NCBI GenBank assembly: GCA_014058105.1
Contig: JACGCM010001161.1
Span: 1,736,001-1,800,000 of the forward strand
Direction: 5' to 3'
DNA: 64,000 nt
Source: Kingdonia uniflora
Lineage: Eukaryota; Streptophyta; Magnoliopsida; Ranunculales; Circaeasteraceae
The notes under the pieces are model-generated. The model saw only the letters and a list, made by a program, of their open reading frames with translations, was not told where the DNA came from and ran no database searches. Positions 11,746 to 23,280 of the stretch are shown in pieces (within the stretch, counting starts at the first letter, position 1; each line of letters begins with the position of its first letter). Made by a program: the position numbers and the translations under genes.

Positions 11746-12400
11746 TCAAACCTTAGAGTCGATGTACAAGGTGAAGGTGAAGGTAGGAACGACGATTTTG
11801 GGATTCGAGTTCCTAATTTTTTGAGTTTCCTGCAAGAAATGCTTATAAAAGCTTGCCAAAGTTTCTTTTGCGCATTGCTCGAAAAAAAAAAAGGAATCTA
11901 CTGCAATCTCTCGCTCTTTAGCGTGAGCATAATTCGACTCGAATAAACTCTCTAACTGGCCGAATGTGATGATTGAGCCTTCTTGGATAGTATAGAACCA
12001 TCTGAGAGGTTTTTCTTTTAGGCTCATGTTGAATAGCCTGAATAACATGTGGTCGAGTTTGAAGTATAATCCTACTGGAGCTTTAAAATGTCGTACATGG
12101 GTAAGTGCGTCGGTGAGTCCTGCATATTGAATGAACTTTGGCATATGAAAATTTTTGGGATGGGCATGACTTCGAGATTAGGAGAGATGGGGTTTGTCTC
12201 GATTCTGTCAAGCGCGGATCTTCTGCCTGGGATATCGGAGTTTATGACCTGGATCCTGTTATTTAGGTCGTCCAAGGTAACAAACTGTTGCAGAGGAAAT
12301 GGTAAGGCTGCAACTTGCAGAATGAGATCTCCCTGTCCTTCTGGTCCCAATCGATCTCTGATTGGTCTTCTTTCTGGTGGTGTGAGAGTTTGATGACGCG
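11746..12400 (-). pseudogene. Gypsy gag remnant, minus strand
   Basis: Minus-strand frames give MPKFIQYAGLTDALTHVRHF, FNMSLKEKPLRWFYTIQEGS, then FGQLESLFESNYAHAKERE and LASFYKHFLQETQKI. This is the Retrotrans_gag fold: compare LKGEPLRWFHTLDEGFIFTF in the second Tat element. An upstream frame (12350-12072) overlaps in another phase, so it is frameshifted. Decayed N-terminal gag and leader sequence extends towards 12940. The protein is cut off at about 11640, where sequence adjoining the + strand LTR begins. It belongs to the element whose 5' LTR is at 13404-12950. Confidence 0.82.
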
Positions 12401-12949
12401 TGCGTCGACTTCCTTAAGTTGTCGATGCTGAAGATGTCAGACCAAAATGCCGAGAAGCTCTGTCTGGATTCCCAGATCTGGATCGAGAAATTCGTAACCC
12501 GTCCTCTCTTGGTTGATCGTCACGCTGAGTTGCTCTTGACCGATGGTCGCTTCTGGCAAGTGAAGGTGACGTTTGTCGGCCAGTAAGTCAATCTTGGGTC
12601 CATCTTAATCTCTCCATCTCCTTTTGATGTGTTCAATTCTGCTAATCCAAGGTTTTCCTTCTCTTATCTCTTTCCACTTGAAGAGCTTGAGAATGAATAC
12701 GCTAATCTTCCAATCTTTTGGCTTTTTCTGATTCCATTTATTTCTGAAGCTCGATCACTGCACTATGCAGGTCAACTGTTTCTAGTATCGAATTAATCTC
12801 GTGGTCTCTTACGGTGCTGGAATGGCTTCAGAGATTCATGTTTGTCATCGGAAGGCTTTTAGATCAGTGGTGGTAAAGAAAAGTGTGGTTTTCCCACAGA
12901 TAGTACAATTGTAGTGGCGTGTTTTCCGGAAGGAGAATCTTCGTCAATA

Positions 12950-13404
12950 CTATTCGTAAGGAAAATGTAATAAAAGGCTAAACAAACAAGATTTTACGTG
13001 GAAAACTCAGCAAAAGCTGAGAAAAACCACGACCTCGGGAAAGATTTTGATGTAAAATCCAGTATGTTGCTAGTTATTATAAGTTTTTGGAGTGATAGTA
13101 AGGCTAGGAAGTAAGGATAGTAAAGTTGCGAATTGCGGTTCCTGAGTAATCTATTATCTGCATGTATGTATAGTAGATACAGGCAGTTTATAAAAATAAA
13201 GAAACAGTCTCCTATTCCGGGGGTAGTGGGCGAACTTCGCGGATCTCTAGCAACTCTTTCTTGACCAGACACAACGACTATTTTTAGTAGGTCGAGGACT
13301 TGTGGTATCTTCTCGAATGCTATCTGTATTTGATTATGTATGACTGTCTTCGACTACACTGTGTTGGCTTTACTCTTGTCTAATATGGGGAATATGCTAC
13401 TACA
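12950..13404 (-). repeat. LTR (-), 5' LTR of the inverted gag fragment
   Basis: Reverse-complement relative of the LTR at 11080-11537. On the minus strand it starts TGTAGTAGCATATTCCCC at 13404 and runs to about 12950, followed by a primer-binding-site-like GACGAAGATTCTCC and then the gag leader. Bases 13405 onward are unrelated flanking DNA, so this LTR marks the outer end of the retrotransposon block. Confidence 0.8.
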
Positions 13405-14572
13405 ACCCTAAATGATCAAAACCACTCCCGACAAGTACGACGAATCTATTATCAAATTAGGGTTATAAGAGGTTTCAGAGATCTCTCAACCTCACCTCTA
13501 CCCTTACAGATAGTCTCCAGCAATAAACCTTAGAAGAAGAAAAAAAAAACCAAGAAATCTCTCAATAGCAAAACCCTAAATTTATCCATTTTCTCTCTCT
13601 AGATCTTTTCTCTTTCTGAGGCTATGAATTACTTACATCATAGTCTGACAAAGCCCTAGCTTTATAGACTCTCCACGAGGTTGTCAGCGAAGTACGCATC
13701 ACGATATAATTCGAACAACCAAAAAAAACAAAAACTTTAGTGACGGTGTCTATTCGAACAGACAAAACACCAATGTCTGACCCCCTCTATTCGAATAGAC
13801 AATCGGTCTATTCAAATACACTAGTGTCTAACTCTTTTGTTTGAATAGATTTAAAATCTGCTTTTGAGCAGTAACCTCAATATGATGTACTTAAATATTG
13901 TGTTGGGGAGTTGTCTAAGAAACAAATGCAGAATATCAACAAATAGTTGTTCTACGTAATTATACAACTCTTTCATGGATTTGTACTCTCTCCCATTGAT
14001 GGAGTTCGCGAGCAACATAATTACCTTCCGTACAAGATCTTCGGATAATGGTTCTTTTAATCTAGTAATAACTCAAAGGATACAGAAGTGGCTTGCCATT
14101 GTCCAATTTGCATACAGAAGTGGCTCCAGCTATGTATACACCAACCCAATGGATCAAAGCGGAATACTTGGATTCGTCCGATTTGCACCCATGACTTGCT
14201 ATTGTCTAATGAAAGAACAAAAAAACTGAAAACTGATATTTTCTTATGATCATAAACAAGGAGAGCTGTGAGCACCAATGAATGTCAACGAAACTGAACT
14301 TTTCTCATGAAAATAAATTCTGTGAACTGTGAGCATCAATGAATGTCAACGACTTTGATGTTGTTTAATAATGGATAATTTTGTGACCTGGTCTTGAGTT
14401 TTAGTTCGAGCAAATAAAAGTCGTGAAATGATCTAATTTCCATACATTTCCTTAAAAGAAAAACAGGTTGAACGTTTCAAAGAAAAGATGCATTTCCCAA
14501 GTCTTAGTGCAAATCATTTTTTCATGACAGTAAATTAATACAGCTTGCAGTAAAGAAAACAGGTTCAAACCC
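13405..14572. other. Intergenic, short repeats only
   Basis: No gene recognised. It holds palindromic TTCGAA motifs (TCTATTCGAATAGA at 13787 and relatives at 13748 and 13810) and a 61-bp direct repeat around CTGTGAGCACCAATGAATG (14266 and 14327). Confidence 0.5.
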
Positions 14573-14592
14573 AACATTTCAAACTATTATTA

Positions 14593-15673
14593 TTTTTTGA
14601 TTGGCAAACCTTAGATTAATAAGCATAATGAATTACAAAACTGGTATTATCGTCCTCGAGGGTCATATTAGTGCTGTTCACGGGTCGGATCGGCCCGGGT
14701 TAGGGCAGAAAACAGATCCGACCCGGAACAATCGGGTCTTCATTTTCCAAACCCAAAACCAAACCGGCTGGCTTCAAAACCCGGATCGAAACCGAACCGG
14801 AATAGTCGGGTCGGGTCGGTTCTTTGACTCGGGTTTTCTTCCAACAAAACAATGATTACATAACTAACTAAAACCATCAAAACATGATTTACACAAACTT
14901 AGTATATAATAAATGTGTAAATAAGAGACCCACCAAGTATACGCCAATTAAAACATCAAAACATGATTTACACCAAATCATAAAACCCTAGAAAACACCA
15001 AATCATTCTCCAGCATCACCACCCCAACTTAAGCCTTCTCTCCAGCATCACATGGTTGTATGTCATCTATGACTCTCTTGGCTGTCCTCAAACAGACCCA
15101 CCAAGTATGCCTCGGCTGTCTCAAACATCCTTCAAATTCAAGGTGCCTCAAACATCCTTCAAACAGACCCACCAAGTAGCGCAGCAACAACACTGCTCTG
15201 GAAACGAAGATCAGTCTTTAAGTCCTCAAACAGATCCTGAAGTTCTCAAACAAATCTCTCGGACGAGTCGTTGAAAGGGGAGCTTTCGAATGAGAGAGAG
15301 GTGAGGGTATGAGAGAGAGAGAGAGATTGAAACTTATACTTATATTACTTAAAACTCGGTTCGGGTCTGAATCGGTTATCAGTACCCAAGAACCGAAATC
15401 GATCCGATTATAGTCGGGTTCTCATATCTAAAACCGAAACCGATCCGGTTATTATCAAAACCGGACCGAACCAGCCGGTTCGGATCGGTCCGGCTCGGGT
15501 TGCCGGGTTTTTATGTACAACCCTGGGTCATATATAGCCACTCAGGAGGAGAATCACACCAAGTCAAATAAAATTGTCATCCAGGGACCTAGTGGCTAAT
15601 ACATGGGCAACCGAGTTAGCGCTCCTTTGAGCATAACAAATACGAATATCTACAAACAGTACAAAGAGAGCCA
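14593..15673 (-). mobile_element. 5'-truncated LINE, 3' end with RNase H-like domain, split by a hAT element
   Basis: On the minus strand, 15673-15534 followed by 14668-14593 reads ALFVLFVDIRIC, then RSANSVAHVLATRSLDD and, across the hAT insertion, CDSPPEWLYMTLEDD, a stop and a short A tail. This is the C-terminal wording of the RVT_3 RNase H domain of plant LINEs (SVAHxLA, SPPxWL, LxDD). The 20-bp sequence TAATAATAGTTTGAAATGTT occurs exactly on both sides (15693-15674 and 14592-14573), as expected of a LINE target-site duplication. Without the 857-bp hAT and one 8-bp duplication the LINE fragment is about 216 bp. Only the extreme 3' end was inserted. Confidence 0.85.
14669..15525. mobile_element. 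Non-autonomous hAT element, 857 bp
   Basis: Exact 8-bp duplication GGTCATAT at 14661-14668 and 15526-15533. Termini are TAGTGCTGTTCACGGG and, on the other strand, CAGGGTTGTACATAAAAACC. Both subterminal regions are dense in CGGGTCGG, AACCGGAC and GATCCGGTT motifs, the usual architecture of plant hAT ends. The middle holds short direct repeats (CTCAAACATCCTTCAAA, CAGACCCACCAAGTA) and a GA run near 15310. No transposase frame is present, so it depended on an autonomous relative. Removing it and one duplication restores the LINE reading frame. Confidence 0.92.
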
Positions 15674-15904
15674 AACATTTCAAACTATTATTAAGTCTAT
15701 AATACAGTTGCTGCAACTCTACACCATATTTATTTTCACGCAATATTTGAAAAAATGTATTCTGCACTGTAACACGGGAACACTCAATCAGCTCTCTCTA
15801 CCCATTGAAGCGGTTTCATAAACCATGTAATATTAGGAAACAGTAATCGTAAAAGGGTATCCCTATTTTCTCACTTAAATCGGGAATTTACCTGAACGAG
15901 AGGT

Positions 15905-16320
15905 GAGAACATCTCCAGCAGCAAGTTTGGGCGTGGGTGTGGGTTGTGACAGGTTGGCCCACAAAAAGCCCAACCCAAACTCCACCCCTTCCAGCAGTGG
16001 TGTGAGTTGTATTTTTTTTATTTTTTTATTTAGTCCGCACAATATTCATTACTCTGCACAACTATTCATCTCCTCTCACATATTTATAAAAAAATCAATA
16101 AAAAATATTTAAACGCGGCGGTAATCAGAACACCGTACTGTAATCAAAACACCGCGCAGTAATCAAAAGTACGCCAAATTCATTTTTTTGAGTATGAGCT
16201 CCTCACACTCAATTGAGTTCTGACAACGCCACATCATCAAACCCATTTTATCGCTGTTGGGAGGCATTTGAGTTTGAATTTGGGTTGTTAGACCAAACCC
16301 AAACATTGTTGGAGATGCTC
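15905..16320. mobile_element. MITE-like element with inverted termini
   Basis: The left end is GAGAACATCTCCAGCAGC and the right end on the other strand is GAGCATCTCCAACAATG, followed inward on both sides by GTTTGGG-type motifs. These are the termini seen on many plant Tourist/Harbinger MITEs and match the termini of the Harbinger element at 30892-38218. The right flank is TAA; the left flank is GGT, so a clean 3-bp duplication is not visible. Small inverted motifs around CACCGCG lie inside. No coding frame. Confidence 0.6.
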
Positions 16321-18356
16321 TAACGTTGGTTAGGTAACTAACATACTCCCTAGAGTACAATATCCCTAAACACAAGATCCAGATGCAATCTAGGAATGAT
16401 GGGCCACCTGACAATTATAAACCACTTAAATTTAATCAACCCTCCCATGCAATGACATCATCTCTTGTCTATAAATGGAATCTAATCAAAACTATGATTA
16501 AAAAAATGTGTTTGGGTCAATTAATCCAAACCGTTCAAACTAATAAAGCTTTCAAATAATAAAAGACGGGGGTCATTCTGTTCAGTACCATTTTTTGGGT
16601 ACTCTAATCATAAAATAAAAAAATAAAAATAAAAATCCATCTCATGTGTCTCTCTCCCTCTCTCGATTTTTCTTCTTCTCTCCTATTTCTCCCCCCTCTC
16701 TCTCCATGATTTTCTTTTTCTTCAATTTTATTCTTTAAACTCTGGCAAAGTACTAAGACCTTGTTTGATATTTTTGTTGTCATCATCTCTCTTTTCTCAT
16801 CTTTCTTCATTTCATTTTCTCTCTTTGACATATCTCAACTCAAAATTTAAAAGTTATGACAACACCACTTATAATCAAAATTAAACTTGAGAGATAATAA
16901 TTAAGTCAATTTGGGTATGTGATTGTAAAAAAGATTCCCAACTTTTCTCTACCAATGCTAAGAACCTAGTGTTTGTATATTATAGAACTCGGAAGATTTT
17001 TGTTATCAACTTTTGTATTTTTGTATATATTTTTTTCCATGAAGGTTAGGTCTCTAAGCCTTGAAAACTTGACAAATATGTTTTTAACCAAAATGCTTGC
17101 AAAGCAAAGTTTGTGTTGGGATGCTCTGGAGAAAGAGGAGGACGAGATTAGCAAAACAATATTTGTTAGGGAGCCGCTCAGTGAGATTTGCAAAACATCT
17201 TAGTGAAGTTAGAACTACCCATAAAATATGGATGGCTCAATAATTGAATGGTGCTCATAGCATATAAATCAATCAGATTGGACCGACCTACAGAAAATGA
17301 TGCATCAAAGCAGGACCCACACTGAACAAGACTATGGTCATCCAATGAGAAACCTAGAACCATATACAATGAAGATGAATGTTATCAGAAAGCTCAAGTT
17401 ATATTTCTCCCTCAAGTCTTCAAATGGACAAACTATTCCAATACATGGGACTTTCAGGCAATGATAGATATTTAAAACCTAAAATTCAGTAATATATCTC
17501 ATAATATCATAGCCAATATTCTTTATGTAAACATATTTGTGGATACTTGAACCACTAGAAGACAATATTCACCCATAAGGAAAAGCAATGGAGGTAAATA
17601 AAAAAGAAAGGAGAGAGAATGAGTGGTACAGTTAAAAAGACATAGCACAGTTACAAAGATTATATATCTAAAGAAAAATGTAACAAGTCAGGAAGCATGA
17701 TTTACAGATGAGGACCACTTTTTAGGGCTAAAAGATCTCATGGGGGGAGGACCACCAATTTTCAAATCATTAGTGGACCTCACAATAATTAATTGGTCAT
17801 ATTTGCAAATAAGTAGAGTTCTATTTATAGCTTGCTTAATAATCTCATGCAAATATTTGGCATTTATTGAACTCTCATAAATAAGACCAATAACAACAAT
17901 AAATGAAAAGTATGAGGATCAAAGAAGTCTCATAAAACTAATAATATGAAAGTACTCTTTCCTACAACCAAATTCTAGACTTTTGCTCTTTCTCAAGAAC
18001 AATCAACAAGAACAACTCTACTCGAATAAAGATAAACTAGGAAATTCTACTTCTAGAGGGAAGATTTTACTTACTCCTTCATGTGGCAGACCTTGTCATT
18101 CTTGAACCCATCACGGCCAACCTTTGCTTGAAAATGCATCCACGATTCTCGCTTCAAGAGTTTTCCACGGTTACAAGGTTGAAGTTCTGACAAAACTGTC
18201 ACCGCCCATCGTCTCCTTATGATAAAGAGCAAGAAATGGAAGCACAAACTGAGCAAAACTGGAGCTCCAATAACCCATGCTGAGCAAGGAGAGATACTTA
18301 TTGTCCTGACGTCGTTTCTTCTCCAATCTCCTAGCCAACCAAAGCCTAATACACAT
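16321..18356. other. Intergenic, 3' side of the AFB gene
   Basis: No gene recognised. Contains a pyrimidine-rich tract (16640-16710) and AT-rich DNA. The last few hundred bases before 18356 are the probable 3' untranslated region and downstream sequence of the minus-strand AFB gene. Short frames at 17,000-17,200 look like chance. Confidence 0.5.
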
Positions 18357-21132
18357 CTACAAGATTGACACAAAATTTGGTGCGTCGTTCCTATGCCCAT
18401 CAAGAGATCGATACATATAAAACTTCTCGACTACCTCGTTCTCATCTTCTACATCACTGTATATCTTCTCGACAGATCCATCTTCATCATTTTCGTCAAC
18501 ATCTCTAATCACTTCTACGGCAAGTTGGGGCATTCTTCGGGCAACCAGCTTACAACCTCTAAGTGTTAGATTACACGATGACATCCAAACAAACCTCATA
18601 TTGTAATAATGGTGCAAACCCGAGAACAAAGCAGTGTCACCAAACGGGCTATCTCTAATCTCAAGCTTCTGCAAATTAGAGCATCCCTTGAGCACATAGG
18701 AGAGGCCCAAGTCACCGTCACCAGCGAAAGCAAGAGAAAGCGTACGGACCAAATTCCCGTACTTTCCTATCAAACTGAAGGCTCTATCTGTCAACAAACC
18801 AGATGTCGCAAGCCTAGTGAGCTTCTTACAGTTCATTACAATGGCTCCAAATCCTTCATCCATGGGCTCTCCTGTGAGGTGGTCGGGTAAGTGGCGACCC
18901 ATTATACAAAGACGGAACACCACGAGATCAGGACAGTTCTTTGACATGGCTATAACAACAGCATTGGTCATCTTTTGGCAAAAATAAAGAATGGATCGCA
19001 ATTTAGGGCATCCCTGGGAAATTGCAAGAAGACCCACTTCCGAGACTGGGCACTCACTATCCTCCCGGGCATCCATGGGGAAAACCCGAAGCTCTCGGAG
19101 GTCTGAGCATGTCGCAGCTAAGGCTTGAAGCCCTTCATCGCATACGGAATCAAGACACTGCAGTTGTAAAGACAAGGCTCAGAATACTGTTATACCAGTC
19201 CTTGAGAGAACTAACGTATCTTTATACTCGTAATAATGATAACACTAAAGTAATATGACCATAAATATATGAACACATGGCATACTTAATTGTTCTTAGA
19301 TTAGAGGTATTTAACATATTTCAATACCAAAATAATATCAACATAAATATTGGAGATTGTATTCCTTCTTTTTTTGTTACTTAGACAAATTTATGAACTC
19401 AGTTAGTTATAATGTAATAGGGCATGTTTATAATAAGTCACACTGAACTAGTGATAAGAGTTGCAGCCTACAAGGCTAAAAAAATGTTAGAAAATAAATA
19501 CATACCCAGAAAACCTGAAGCTTATGGCAGTGGCAAACGACTGATCCGAGTTGCTCAGCATTAATGTTGGCGTAGCTGAAATTTAGCGACGTGAGATTAG
19601 CACAAACAGGGTGTATCCAAGGAAGATAGTCTGGGGCAATATCCCTGAATCCTGACAAGCAAGTTAAGTTTCCACAGGAAGCAAAACACGACGTGAGATC
19701 GAGTTCTTGATCTTGTTCTGAAACAACATCTGAAGAGTTAAACGACCCCGTTCCTAAATGTGTTAGCTGTGGAACTCGTAACATTATTACTCGAAGCTGC
19801 CCAACTGTGACATGACGGTTTAATCTAAGTTTCTTTAACAAAGGAGAACGAGCCACCAACAGATTCAAAGCGTCAAAATTTATTGGGTAATCAACACACT
19901 CGAAGGCAAGTGATTCGAGAACAGTCACGGAATCTGGGAAACAGAATATCCAGTCAAAATCAGCGTCCATAACTTCATCTTCAATCAGTTCAAGCACTCG
20001 GAGTTGCCTGGAAACAAGAAAGGATAAACTTTATCAAATTCCCAAACTAATAACTACGCAGCTTCATTCCACAAATACAAAGAATCTAAAACCCCATAGA
20101 TCCATCTAAAATGCTAGGGATTTAATGTCATAAATTTTACAAAGACCCCATTTTTAACAGAATTTATGCAAATTTTACAAACTTCACATGCAAAACAAAT
20201 CTAATTAACAACTCTTCAACATTAACAAATCCAACCACGAAAAACAATAAATGCTAGGGTTTAATTATCATAAATCAACTCAAAGAGCCCATTTTGACAG
20301 AATTTATGCAAATTTTACAAACTTCACATGCAGAACAAATCTTCAACATCAACAAATCCAACCACAAAAAACACTAAATCTGAAAGGCAAAATGAGGATG
20401 TGACTCTTAGGGCTGAGATTCGCATTTATAATTAAACATGAAGATCTAATTTGTATCAAAATTCAAACAAAACCCAACATTTCTAAGACCAAAACAGATC
20501 TAATAAACATTAATTCCACCTAAACAGAATCAAACAACAAAAAATTCAAATTTAATTTTATACCTGCATTTGCTAACCAGTTCTCCAAGACCCCTTGTAC
20601 TAAACCCCTCACAGCAAACCAGCACAAGCTCTTTCAATCCTGGAAACCCCTCCGCGATAACGTTCAAATCTTCATCAGTAATCGACATCCTCTTCAAGTA
20701 AATTTTCTCCAACCATGGACACCCATCACTCATCGCAACCAGCCATGGCGTAAAATGGGCACCCCAGTTAGGGGGAACCAAACTGAAATCAGCAAATCTA
20801 GGTTTCCCTTTTAGGGTTAACGATCTGAGTCGTCCAAACCTTTGAATCGCTCTTTGGGGTGAGATTGAGTAACAGTTACCAATGAAGAGGTCGAACCGAG
20901 TCAGTGACTCAGCTCTGTACCATGATTTGCAGACGAGTGAGACCGAGTTGCGGTCATGACGTGAGGTCAGGAAACAAAGGACGTTTTCGATGACGTTTTC
21001 GAGAACTTGATCTGGCGGAGACGACGAGAAAGACTGTGTTGTTGTTGTTGATGGGGTTTGAGATCTAGTGGAGACGACGACGGGGAGATCTGCGTCGTTT
21101 TCGTCATCTTCAGACATTTCAACTTCTCTCAT
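18357..21132 (-). CDS. AFB5: Auxin receptor F-box/LRR protein, AFB4/AFB5 clade
   Basis: F-box subunit of an SCF E3 ligase that binds auxin together with Aux/IAA repressors and sends them for degradation in the nucleus. Three exons, 21132-20564, 20007-19506 and 19157-18357, join at GT-AG introns in frame to 624 codons (623 aa), the usual TIR1/AFB gene structure. The N-terminus has an acidic extension ([17 protein letters not shown]). The F-box lies at about residues 40-80 ([24 protein letters not shown]), followed by leucine-rich repeats to the C-terminus ([47 protein letters not shown]). The block GKPRFADF (109-116) has Arg where TIR1 has the pocket His of GKPHFADF. This Arg, the N-terminal extension and the ending [18 protein letters not shown] are marks of AFB4/5, which are known for picloram response. 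All frames are intact. A CT-rich leader (about 21134-21150) precedes the ATG. Confidence 0.95.
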
Positions 21133-21371
21133 TCTCTCTCTCTCTCTGCAAATCTGAGAATTTAGAGAGAGAGATAGTGATGAGATGTGAAGAAGATTAG
21201 TTTAATTTGGTCACAATTGCAGACTGGAGCAGTAATAATATGTCTGAATTTCTCATGCATCGAGATACTCCATGCCTATTCCAAATCTATGTTTTTAGTC
21301 GCAACCCCATAAGTGTTCTACTTTTTTCTTTTTCTTTTTTACTTTAAAGCCCTTTATTGGGGTTGGGATTA

Positions 21372-21961
21372 GAGCATCCGTAGTAGGATCGCTAATGCCG
21401 TCATCTGTAGCGAGAAAATTTTGGCTGAACGGGCTCAATCAAGATCGCTATAGGTACAAAAGCGCTACATTTCAAGCATTGTCCTGTTAAATGAGGCGAG
21501 TTGCTGCTACTTCTACACTCGTGTGGCCAGCCACATGTAAAACACGTAGTATATAGGGTTTATCTAAATAGACTGTCTTTCGCCTGTATTAATATTAGTG
21601 GGGCCCATTAGATACTAGAGTTAAGGAGGCTGGTAAACATATTTTAAACTTTTGGCTTACTACGTGTCATAAAACTACTGCAGGTCATTATCGCTAAAAC
21701 GACGATACATTTCCCACATTGTCATTCTAAATACAGTGAGTTGTTCCTGCTTCATTTGGCCTCGTCTGGTAAACCACTGTAAAACACGTACCAGATAAAG
21801 TTTATATGAACAGATTGCCTTTCACCTGTATTTATCCGAGTGGGGACCATTAGATTTAAGAGTTAATGAGGCTGGTAAACACTTTTCAAACTTTTGGCTT
21901 GTTAATTATTAAGAAATTGTTAAGGTGGCAGTGTAAAGTTCTTAACCTATTGTGGATAATC
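21372..21961. mobile_element. Harbinger-type MITE, 590 bp, with internal duplication
   Basis: Flanked by TTA on both sides (21369-21371 and 21962-21964). Termini are GAGCATCCGTAGTAGG and, on the other strand, GATTATCCACAATAGG. Inside are two diverged direct copies of about 240 bp, starting near 21448 and 21690; shared blocks include GTAAAACACGTA and GAGGCTGGTAAACA. It lies about 240 bp upstream of the AFB start codon, so within its promoter region. Confidence 0.78.
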
Positions 21962-21964
21962 TTA

Positions 21965-22707
21965 TCTGACGAGTACTCTAGTAACTGGAAGGAAACGAGT
22001 ATAGATGATCGTATGTAATTAATCTAAAGTAGATATAACAGATCTTTCAATGAAGAGAGTGAAGAAGAGAAAGAAAATGAAGATTGTTACGAGTGCATAA
22101 ATTTGTTATGAAATCAATTTTAGGTGTGTTAATTGTAAACATACTTGGTGTGTTTGATTCAACGTTTTCAAGCGGTAAATAAACTATTTCTAAAAAAAAT
22201 TGATTTTCTACTGTTTGGCAATCTATATTAAAGATTATAACAAAATATTTCAAGTAATAAAATTTTCTTAAAAAACGAGCCGTTTATTTTCATAACTCAC
22301 TTACTAAAAAAATATTATTGATCTATTTTTCAGCCCCACCCATCTCTTATATCGCCTCTATTGTCACTTCGTTTGATTTGAGATACTCAATAAAGTTGAT
22401 TATTTTCAATGTACGAATCAAACAACTTAGATCTGGTTTTCCTTAAAAAAAAATTAATGGTAATTTTAATGAGTAAATGATATTTTCCTTAAAATATTTT
22501 CTATCCAATCTAACACACACTAATCCAATATGTTGGAAGATAGTATTGTTTTTAGTTTTATGGCATTATTTACTTTTATTCTTAATTTGCTCGTGGAGGA
22601 AACTTTATACCGCCGTTTGATTAGATAAATAAGTAAAACAAAAAATATAGATTATGATAGTTCAATATATTGTTAGAATCTCGCGAAATAGCAAAATTTA
22701 TATTCAG
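21965..22707. other. Intergenic, nothing recognised
   Basis: AT-rich DNA without a supported gene or a clear element boundary. Confidence 0.45.
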
Positions 22708-22872
22708 ACCTATAAACTTGATCCATGAGAATCTATGAAGTATCACTAATTTAGTGTCCTACTTCTATTTTAGAGTATTTTTATAGTTTTAGAAGTATGA
22801 GTTCTTATTTCTATTTAGAGTATTACTCTAATTTAGCAATAGAAGTTCAACTTTTAAAATATGACTTGCACC
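22708..22872 (+). repeat. Left arm of a 2.3-kb-spaced inverted repeat
   Basis: About 160 bp centred on ATGAAGTATCACTAATTTAG and CTATTTAGAGTATTACTC. It reappears as the reverse complement at 24830-24990 with high similarity. The arm is itself partly self-complementary, so it could be a small MITE present twice or the long terminus of a larger element. Confidence 0.7.
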
Positions 22873-23008
22873 TTATCAAAGGATAAGCCTAAGGCTAGAC
22901 TTAATCCACAGTTGCTAGGTGATTCATGAGGATCTGAAGATCGAACCCCTTAAAAAGATGTCAATTCGTTCGAATGAGCCTTGGAGCCGTTCAAACAAAA
23001 TACGAAGA

Positions 23009-23280
23009 AAACAAACCAATTATGTCTGCCTCGTTTTGTAGGCTTAAATTGGCATGTCGTTCCAACGATATTTGGAGTCGTTCGAATGACTAGGTTCCTA
23101 GAAGACCAATTGTGTCTATCTCATTTTCTTGGCTTAAATTGGCATTTCGTTCGAACGATATTTGGAGTCTTTCGAGCGACTGAGTTTCCAGAAGACTAAT
23201 TACGTCTGCATCGATTTCTAGGCTTAATTGAGCCAGTCGTTCGAACCCATGGGTTCGTTCGAAAGACTGTCGTATTTCCT
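23009..23280. repeat. 90-bp minisatellite, 3 copies
   Basis: GGCTTAAATTGGCAT and relatives recur at 23041, 23131 and 23221, exactly 90 bp apart. Each unit carries a TTCGAACGA-type palindromic core followed by a second GTTCGAA-like motif. No protein is supported, although 90 is divisible by three. Confidence 0.75.

Noticed and set aside
12994..13272. 92-codon minus-strand frame
   Set aside because: Lies wholly inside an LTR; chance frame.
16973..17203. 76-codon plus-strand frame
   Set aside because: No domain, AT-rich context, and opposed by an equally long antisense frame.
18609..19258. Plus-strand frames opposite the AFB third exon
   Set aside because: Shadows of the leucine-rich-repeat coding exon on the minus strand.
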